Below are positions 14,773 to 24,700 of a DNA stretch of 37,449 nucleotides, piece by piece. Source of the stretch: Microcaldota archaeon (GTDB taxonomy: Archaea > Micrarchaeota > Micrarchaeia > Anstonellales > JAGGTN01); NCBI GenBank assembly GCA_021163645.1, contig JAGGTN010000013.1:1-37449 (forward strand). The letters run 5' to 3'. Position 1 is the stretch's first letter. Every line of letters begins with the position of its first letter. The notes beneath the pieces are model-generated. The model worked only from the letters and a program-made list of their open reading frames with translations, made no database searches and was not told the DNA's origin. The position numbers and the translations under genes were made by a program.

Positions 14773-15636
14773 ATGGCAAAATCAGTTAATACCATTAAAA
14801 GACTAAGGGTCCAAGAAATAGCAACAAGGATAGATTACGGCACAATCTCAAAAATAATTCCTGGTATAGGGTCTAAAAGGATATTATGCCCTTCCTTCCC
14901 AGCAAGACTCATAGATATTGATGATAGAGCTCATGGATTTGGCCCAAAAACAATCACTGCTGGTGTTTACATCCCAAAGAGGTCAAACTCATTCATAAAT
15001 AAAGATACAAAGGTGAGTTTAAACTTTCACATCATAAAAAAAAGAACAGAAAAGAATGAAATACTTGGCCTTAGACCAAATGAAACAATATCATTCACAG
15101 GAAGTATAATCAATGCTATACCTATCAATGTATCTAAAATCAAAGAAGAATTTTCATTAGTAAATATTCATTTTAACAAATTTCAAATAATAACGGACGA
15201 AAAAGATAGACGCAGAGCACCGCGTTTTATTCCGATTGTAAAAGAAATCTTCTTAACTATAATACCTGATGAATCCTCGCTTTTTCAATCAGATGAAGTG
15301 ATTGATTTTAACCAATATGGAATATGTTGTATGCATTCAAGATTCCAAGAGGATTTAATCTCACACGGTATGGTACTTAATGCAAAATTAACTATTCCTT
15401 ATATACCCCTTCTTAATTTTGGTATAGAAGAAAGTGAAGAAATCCCAATCAAATGCAAAATTATTGATTTCGTATACTTTCCTGAAGGAATTAAGATATC
15501 ATATGAATTTGAGAATGTCAATATAAAAACACATAAAAAACTTGTTGCTTATACAAACAAGAATATTGAGAAAGAAAATTTCATATTCAGGGAATTCTTT
15601 GAACGATTAAAGGAGTTATTGAAGGAGAAAAAATAG
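14773..15636 (+). CDS. YcgR/PilZ-domain-like protein, 287 aa
   Basis: Residues about 10-140 are a beta-rich N-terminal region, followed by DRRRAPRF (145-152), where R147 and R151 give the RxxxR signature, and later IDFNQYG (177-183), close to the D/N-x-S-x-x-G signature with Asn in the Ser position. The rest (TIPYIP, IPIKCKIIDF, GIKISYEFEN) has the strand pattern and ending of a PilZ barrel. In bacteria this YcgR-like arrangement binds cyclic di-GMP and controls motility or secretion. Binding here is unproven, since c-di-GMP signalling is poorly documented in archaea and one motif residue differs. The ATG has a good ribosome binding site, AGGTGA. The protein is cytoplasmic, without a signal or membrane segment, and the gene is divergent from the isoprenoid genes. 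Confidence 0.5.
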   Translation: MAKSVNTIKRLRVQEIATRIDYGTISKIIPGIGSKRILCPSFPARLIDIDDRAHGFGPKTITAGVYIPKRSNSFINKDTKVSLNFHIIKKRTEKNEILGLRPNETISFTGSIINAIPINVSKIKEEFSLVNIHFNKFQIITDEKDRRRAPRFIPIVKEIFLTIIPDESSLFQSDEVIDFNQYGICCMHSRFQEDLISHGMVLNAKLTIPYIPLLNFGIEESEEIPIKCKIIDFVYFPEGIKISYEFENVNIKTHKKLVAYTNKNIEKENFIFREFFERLKELLKEKK

Positions 15637-15707
15637 AGAGCTTAAAATAATAAAAAGATTAACTCTGAAATCCAACTTACTTGTTTATTCAACTAAGCAA
15701 TTTAAAA

Positions 15708-18700
15708 TCACGGTCGTGAAATGTGACCAAATATTGGTATCCTTCGCTTAGATGGCACTATTAATATACCATTACTATTACCTTCCCTCTTATCTTTTTC
15801 TCTTGGAACAGAGACATGCTCTCCAACTCTGATATCTGGAATATTAATTGGTTTCTTTTCTAATATAGAATAATTTTCATGTGCATACACAACCTCATCA
15901 TCAATTAGACTCAAACCTATTAAACACTGATATTCACCAGGACTAGGCTCATCCTTTAAGGTTTCAATATAACTAAAACCGTCCCCAACAACTAAACTAT
16001 CATACACCATATTAGAATCACCAACTATCATAGCAGATACATTCCTAGTTTGCCCTATTGCTCTACTATCCAATGCTGTAACACTCCCACGACACACCAA
16101 TTCATTACCCTGCATACCAAAGAAACTAACGGTAGGACTGACAACATACATATCATGCTTATATGAGACTTGAATAGGTTCAGACGAGTTAGTTCCATGC
16201 TCAACCCATATTCTATAATCCTCATTCGCCCTAGCAGAAGGACCAATATTACGCAATGTAACAACACCACTGTTTCCATGAATTTCAGAACACTCAGCTG
16301 GAGCAGTGTTATCTACTACCTGCTCGCATAGATTATAAACATCATCCGGCCCTGACCAATTGATAGTAATATTCAAATCCTTGTAATTCCCAGTTTGAAT
16401 GAACAATGAGTTATTCTTAGGCGAAATTATATTGACAGTTTCTATCCTAGTCACTAAGAATGGCCATCTATCAGATTCGGTGGTGTTTATACCATCACTT
16501 ACGACTACCCACCAACTGTATTCATCATAATCAGGTGCAGTCCAATCAAACGACGCTCCAGTCCCAACATCATACTCCCATTCTTCGCCAGTGTTATCAT
16601 TTAATATGTGAAGTTCGCTTGTTACAGTGTCGCCGTCGTCATCATATGTAGACCATTCAAAATGAATATTCTTTTCTTCATCATCAGACAGCTCAAACAC
16701 TTGCCATTGCTCAGGAGATATAAGAGTAACTTGTGGTGGATGATTTTCTCCTGAAACTGTAACCATAAACTCTCTATGCTCGCTCTCAACCTCATTCTCA
16801 CCATCTGAACAATTAACATACCATTCATATGTACCACCAAGCCCATCAGGATTACTTACACCAAAAACACTGCATAGATTATTATAGTAATAATTAACAC
16901 CAGGGTCACGCTCCTTGACAACATCACCTAAATCATCAGGGCCTAATATATGTAATTCGCAACTAACTGTATCGCCATCCTCATCATAGACATCCCAAGT
17001 CATGCCAATGTGAGGGCATTCATCACCTGATGAAACAGAATATTCATAACCATCAACAGGGTTTGTTAATGTCACTACTGGTGCATGGTTCTCATCACTG
17101 CCAACATTAAATGTATAACTTTCATCATCTGAACATGCACCATATTCACCATTATTGCTTGCTATGATATGTAAATGATGCTCACCAGATTCTAAATCAT
17201 CAGGCGCATCAACAGAACAAATGTATAAATATTTGTACAATGGCTCAGAACAAACAACAGGTGCATAATCGCTATCATCCCAAGCATATGTAATATCATC
17301 CGAGGAGGTTATAACACTAAACCTTATCTCTTGGCCAGGTGTGATAGTTGAACCGTCGGGGTTTGAACTTGATAATGAAATGACTGGCTGTGCCAATACC
17401 TCAAAATGCCTATGCACAGATTCTATCATATCATGACCATCATCAGCAACAATATACCATTCGTGAACCCCTTCACTTGTAACCCAATGGTTTGCATTTT
17501 CATCACTTGTCGTTATAACCTCATCATCACCATCAGGATTAATTATATGAAGGTCATAACTAAGCGTATCACCATCCGCATCATTACCATCCCATTCATA
17601 ATTCATGTTTAACTCATGAGCACAGAATAATTGTTCATCATCAGGAGACACCAATTCAACGGTTGGTGCATGATTTTCTGTATTGCACGAATCATCCCAG
17701 TTGCCCCATGATGCATTCATTGCATCAGAATATAATTCTCCGTCATTTGCCTGTGCTTCACAAGTCCAGATATCACAATTATTAGATAAATCAGGTGCTG
17801 GCGGATTATCTAGCTCACTGGTATCGCAGTCATCCACACCATTTGCTTGGCATGTTAATACGCCATCATAATCAGATACATAAGTTCCATTATGATACCA
17901 TCTGATATCAACAGTGACCTCATCATCGTCACTATCGTTTACAACCACATAACAACGCATAACCTCTGGTGAACTAGGACCAGAAGGCACTGAATGTGCT
18001 GTCATACTGACAATCTCAGGCGGTGCATCTTCATGCGGCCCGCATGAATCATCCCAATTTGACCACACGGATGAATTGACAGGTTCTGAATAATCATAAC
18101 CATCATATGCCTGTGCTTCGCAAGTTGTGTTCGTGCAATCATCCAACCCTTGCGGCAGTTCTGCATCAGTCATACAACCTTCTCCGTTTGCAGGGCACGT
18201 TCCAGTCCAGTCATACCCTTCAACATATTCTCCATTTATATACCATTTAACAGTAGCATTAACCTCGTCATTATCAGGGTCTGTAACATTAAACGCGCAA
18301 CCCAATCCTCTCAAATCATCAGGATTTACAGGTGGCGGATGATGAAATATTGTAACATCACTTACCACTGGCGGGTCGTTATGGAACTCTGTTATTGTTA
18401 AATGACATGAACTACTCTGGACAGGTGGATTAACACCATCGTCAACTGTTACATACCAATCATATTCACCAGGTGTGAGCTCTTCCATTGTGTATGATTC
18501 ATCACTCCCTATTGGAACATTTAATCCGTTAACATTTAAATTATAAGTTAATTCATCACCATCGTCATCGTGGCCGTCCCATTCAAACGTCACATCAACT
18601 GAACCATCAGGACCTGCTTCAATCTCTGAACCGCAGTCAGGAGAGATTAATTCAACTGTTGGGTCATGGTTAACATTAACATCAAAGAACCAATGCTCGC

Positions 18701-21700
18701 TCTCAACCTCATTAGTTCCATCTGAACAATTAACATACCATTCATACATACCATCAACAGTATCAAAGTAAACAGCAAGATTAAAATTAATCCATGGGAA
18801 CACATCAACATCGCGCTCATACTCTTCGTCAGTATCAATGTTTGTTATGTGCAACATGCACCTGACTGGCTCGCCCTCTGGGTCATCAGTGTGCCACTGC
18901 AACTGAACCGTCTTGGCTGCATCTTCTGCAAACATAAACTCCGAATCGTTTTCTGGTGAAACCAAGTAAACTTCTGGAGGTGCATTGCCAACAGTAAATG
19001 TATCATTCACAATACAAGAAAATGGAGTATCAGCATTTAATGAACCGAACGCTCTACATTCCCACTCAGCACCTTCAACAACATCATCTTCAGTTATATT
19101 GATCTTTGCAGTGTGTGTGTCACCAATTGCAGGATTTGTTGTGCCATATTCATGATGTCCAAGGTCATCTGAACATTCAACTATGCCTGTAAATTCTGCT
19201 CCCCACTGCTCAGCACGTTGCAACATCTCATCATCATAATGCGCGATAATATGAACCTCATTTCCTGAATAAACGATATCTGGTGAACGGTCAATCGTTA
19301 TCCCGCAACCCAAATCAGGGAATATATAAACGGTCCAATGCTCGCTTTCAACGATTTCCCTGCCATCAGTAACATTGACATACCATTCATAAATACCTGG
19401 GCGCAGGTCAACTGTTGCATATTCATCAGTTGTTTCAATGTCTTGTTCAGGACTTGTTTCGATACTGCCATAATAATAAATAGGTTGAATATGGAACATA
19501 TAACTTAATGTATCATCATCTGGATCTTCACTATGCCATGTAAATTCAACCGATTCGTTTTCTGTTGTGATATTGGTCTGGTTACCATCTTCTGGTGAGA
19601 TTAATTCTATACTTGGAGCATGATTAACGCTAACACTGAAAGATTTGTTCGTCATACAAGATAATCTTTCTTCATCGCATGACGTTGACAGATAACCTTC
19701 ACAATAAATCTCCTGTCCTGCTGTCAAACCTGGCAGTGCCAGGTCAAACTTCTCATAATCATTATCCTCACACTGCTGGGCAATGACATCACCTGTTGCA
19801 AGATCTTTGCATGTTATTGTATAAGCAATATCATCAACGCCCCAGTCTTCACGCACACGTTCTGCGATATTGGGCGCAGTGTACAACACAATATGTGTCT
19901 CATCGCCCTCATACACAGGTTCAGGGTCGACCCTTAACCAATGCTCACAACCCATGTCTGGGAATATCTCAATGAACCAATGCTCGCTCTCAGTTATGTT
20001 ATGTCCATCATCAGCAATTACATACCATTCATAAATACCTGGACGCAGGTCAGCTGTATAATTTTCATCTTGCCCAGCCCATAATATCTCTAGTGTTGGT
20101 GTGATTTCATCAAAGCTACCAACAGGGGTCACATGTAGTTTGTAAAATAGCTCCTGCCCATCTGCATCGTTGCCGTCCCATGTAAATTCAACCGATTCGC
20201 TTTCAGTTGTGATGTTGCTCTGGGTATTATTTTCAGGTGAAACAAGAACTATCATGGGCGGTTGATTAGGCTGGACAATGATTGAATCGTTTATTATACA
20301 ACTCATATTATCATCATTATACCAATCCCTTTGCAAATAATATGAACAAGTCCAGTTATCCCCTGCTTGCACCTTATCTGCAGGTATTACACACTGACAA
20401 CCATCAAAAGCATCTTCAGTACAATTATACTCATCTCCATTATTATCACTACAATGTAATGATGCAATGATTGGCGTACCCCATTCATGTGACAAAGTAC
20501 GTATATTATTACTAACGTTCATATCAACTCTTATCGGCTCACCTTCTATCGCATTACTTATATGCATACTCAACTCACAAGGATACATAGGTACAATTTT
20601 GAAATGCCAATGCTCGCTCTCAGTTATCCCATATCCATCATCAGCAATTACATACCATTCATACGCACCAATAGGAAGCGAGATATCATAAGTCGTGAAA
20701 CCATTCATATTAATCACACTTTCATCGCCCCCTGTGGTATTATAATGCAGAGTATAACTTAATGGATCATCATCTTCATCGTTCCCGCTCCATTCAAAAT
20801 GTATTATGTTATCACTCGGTGAATATATGCCAATATGAGCATAATCTTCTGGTTGTATTAAATCAATACTAGGTAGATGGTTTATTATCATCACAGTATC
20901 ATTCGTCATGCAATTTCCAAAATAATCGGTATTGTTATATTCAATATAATATCTGGCTGTACATGTCCAATTGTCACCTGGTGATGTTAACTCATGTGAT
21001 AATATACTTTCACATCCAGTCGCCGAATCACATGCAAGATTATCACCTTCTCCTGAAAACTCACCATTCTTATACCATTTGATATCAGCATACACTGTGC
21101 CAAACATTGAGGAAAGCGATGCTACATCACCAGAAACATTACAGAACAGGTCATCATTCTTATTCGGTTCATTTGGAATAATATCAACAAATGGACAGGG
21201 AAATTCTACTGTTGTGAATGTCCAATGCTCACTCTCGAACATATCATCACCATCTCTGGCAATTACGTACCATTCATAATCCCCAGGAATAGTAGTGGCA
21301 TCATATTCATAACTGGTATCGGCTCCTACATAAACCTGCTCACCGTTAACATATACTGAATAATTTAGCGGGTCGTTATCTGCATCACTACCAGTCCAGA
21401 GCAATTCAACTGGTGAATCAGAAACAGAATTATCAGGCGGTGATACAAGTTCAACAAACGGCGCTGAATTCTTAATATCAGTTATCGTGAAATCTATCGC
21501 GCTATCGTTCATACTAACCACGCATCTCCATTGATCATGATGATTCATACCAGATATTGGAGGAGTCTCATAATGATGCCATGACTCATCACCTAATAAA
21601 TCATATGTCCATTCATAACCAGTATCTACCCAGTCAGTACCATTCCATGTCTGCCAGTTAAATGTGACATTAACATCCTCATCTAGACCTTGTAGGTCAG

Positions 21701-24700
21701 CAGAGCAAGTCATATTTGAGGTTGTATAAACAGGCTGCGGCTCGATGGTAAGATTATCTATAGGTGGGAGTATGACAGCAGAGGATATAATAAAGGTCCA
21801 GTGGGCACTCTCATTGGAATACTCTTCACCATCATACGCACGAGCATACCATTCATACGCACCGTAATCAAGTTGGATAGGTGAATTCACTTCATTGTAT
21901 GTTGTATCAAGTACACTCCTTATGTAATAATGTATGCTTACATCATCACCATCTGGATCAGGGTCTATATAGTTTGCTGTTAAGGTCACGTTTGTATCCC
22001 TAAGAGTACTAGCATTAGCAGGAGAAACCAACTCAGGAACTGCTGGTAGAATATTTTGAACAATAACGTAATCACTTACAGCATCCCCATAATAATAACC
22101 CTTTGATCCTGAATAATCAGTAACAGGTATCGCTTCGCATGTAATATTATCATGCTTTGTTGTATTGTCATGGCTCAATATTTTTATGATATCACCATAA
22201 GGCACTTGCTCGTTTGAAATCTCAACACCATTCCTTAACCATTTGATTATTAAATAATCAGCATCACCATCAACAGTGACATTACATTCAATATCATCGA
22301 ATGTATCAATCCTTGAATCCGTATACCCAGTACCAGGAACTGGCCCAACATCAACACTGATGTTTCCAGACGGTCTGGGGTCAACAACGATAAAGTTACG
22401 AGTTTCTGAAACGGTCTGGTTATCACCATCGCTTACGATTACATTCCATGTATAATTGCCCGGTGAATATGGAGACCCTTTATCTGACCCATTTTCAGGA
22501 CCTTCATGAGCCCAGATTAATGCTCCATCATGATATACATGTAATACATAGTTTAACGAGTCGTTGTCCAGGTCGTCAGCAGGATAATCAAATCTGACAT
22601 TATCAAATATTGTAAACACTGAATCATTATCTGGTGTGATATTGATGAACTCTGGTGGGATATTATTAATATATACATTACCATGCCAGTCATTATCACT
22701 TATCATATTCCAAGTCCCGTATGTTTCAGCACGCACATAAATAGTTAGATTATCGTGTTTTGTTGTATTGCCATGGCTGAGAATATATTGGCAATTACCA
22801 GTACCGCATGATATGTTTTCATTGGTGATAACATCAACACATGAATAATTATCAGGACTGGACACGTATGTGCAGTTATTACCTATGAACAACACAGCAG
22901 TAGAATATGACGAATAATTTGACAATGTGATATTTACCAGCATATCATCATATGTTTCCCAGTATGACCTCACACCATTCAACTGAGTAAGTATAACATC
23001 ATCAACATGAGGTCTCAAAGGTGCAATGTTGAGATGTCTGGTTTCGCTTATGGTACTATTATCGCCATCATTAGCTATTACATACCATTCATACTGCCCA
23101 ACTGATAATTGAACATCAAACTCGCATGTAGCAGAATCTGATTCATTATGATAACTTATTCCATCAACGCCGTCGATAATGATATGACATGCAACCGAGT
23201 CAGAATCAACATCACTCGTATTAATATCAAAATGTACATTACCTTCTGGTAGATATTCGGATAATGATGTATGGTTATCCGGTGACATGCTCGTTATCTC
23301 AGGCGGTGTGTTCTCAACTAATAATGAGGTATTACGTTCAGTGCCAGGTAAATGCGAATAACTTCCTAGACCATTATCCCATACCGCATATGCTTCGCAT
23401 GTAACATTATCATGCTTTGTTGTATTGTCATGGCTCAATATCGCTGCAAACCAGTCAGCATTTGGAGTGGTAACGAGCTCATCATAAACTGGTGAGCCAT
23501 TGACATAGAATATAAACTGCACACCATCATAATCCAAGCCATAAGTTCCATTGACCCTTACCCTGCATCTTAGGTCATCCAATGTATCAACAGCATCAGG
23601 CATCGAGCCATTAGACACAGGTTCAAACATCATGTCTAAGACATCTATGGTGCGATAAACAGTAAATTCATAATGTTCGCTCTCAACATTTGAAGAGCCA
23701 TCACTCACATCTACATACCATTCATATTCACCTGGTTGATACGCATAAGTATAATTTATATCATGATTAATGATCTCTGTACCATTAGGATAAATTACAT
23801 GATATTCATAGGTTAATGTATCATTATCAGGGTCGTATGTTTCTACCCATAAAGTAATATCTCCTGCTGCCAGTGTACTCGCGTTGCTTGGGTGTAACGC
23901 AATAATCTGGGGCGGCGAATTCATAACAACAAATTTTTCATGAATCGCCCCATCCACGTATGACTTGTTAACATATGCTTTGCATAGATAAGAATTTCCT
24001 TTAGATGTTTCATTATGCGGGTAACTATCCAGGTAGTCAACATAAAGAGAATCAAGGTTAACACTTTCATTCATTGGCGACACTGTCTTGAGCAACAAAC
24101 CATTAGATTCCAACGACCAGTCATCAGCAGTTGGATAAATCATATTGTTCAGCATATGCATTTTACAATTTAAATCCTCATCAGTATAAACCTCTTTCAC
24201 ATAATAGGTCGTCCCATTTATATCTTCAGAATAATCATACTCAGGAGGCGACATGATAACAGTAAGCTTCCCATCAGAATATTCATAAGGACATGTCAAA
24301 TCCTTATACCTGGTATCAAAAATCTCACATGGCTGACAATCAGTTGCTTGACAATAATTATCATCCCATACACCTGAGCCATGAGATACACTACCTGAGC
24401 AGAACGCATTATCATAAAATTCAGCTTCTGGCCCAGACCAGTCAAGAGAGATAACACCAAACCTATAATCTAAAATATTACCTCTTAACTGATATTCACC
24501 AGTACCTGTTATTCCATTATCGGCATTGATAATATTATATAATAGGCTACCTGTTCCACCAGACACGTTGATGCCATTAGTTGATATTAATTTATTATAT
24601 TCAAATACTGTATCACCACCATACAGATTAGCGCCGGTAGTAGTTGTCATACGATTGCATGCAGCAACCGATGAGCCAGAATAACTTTCATATCCAATTT

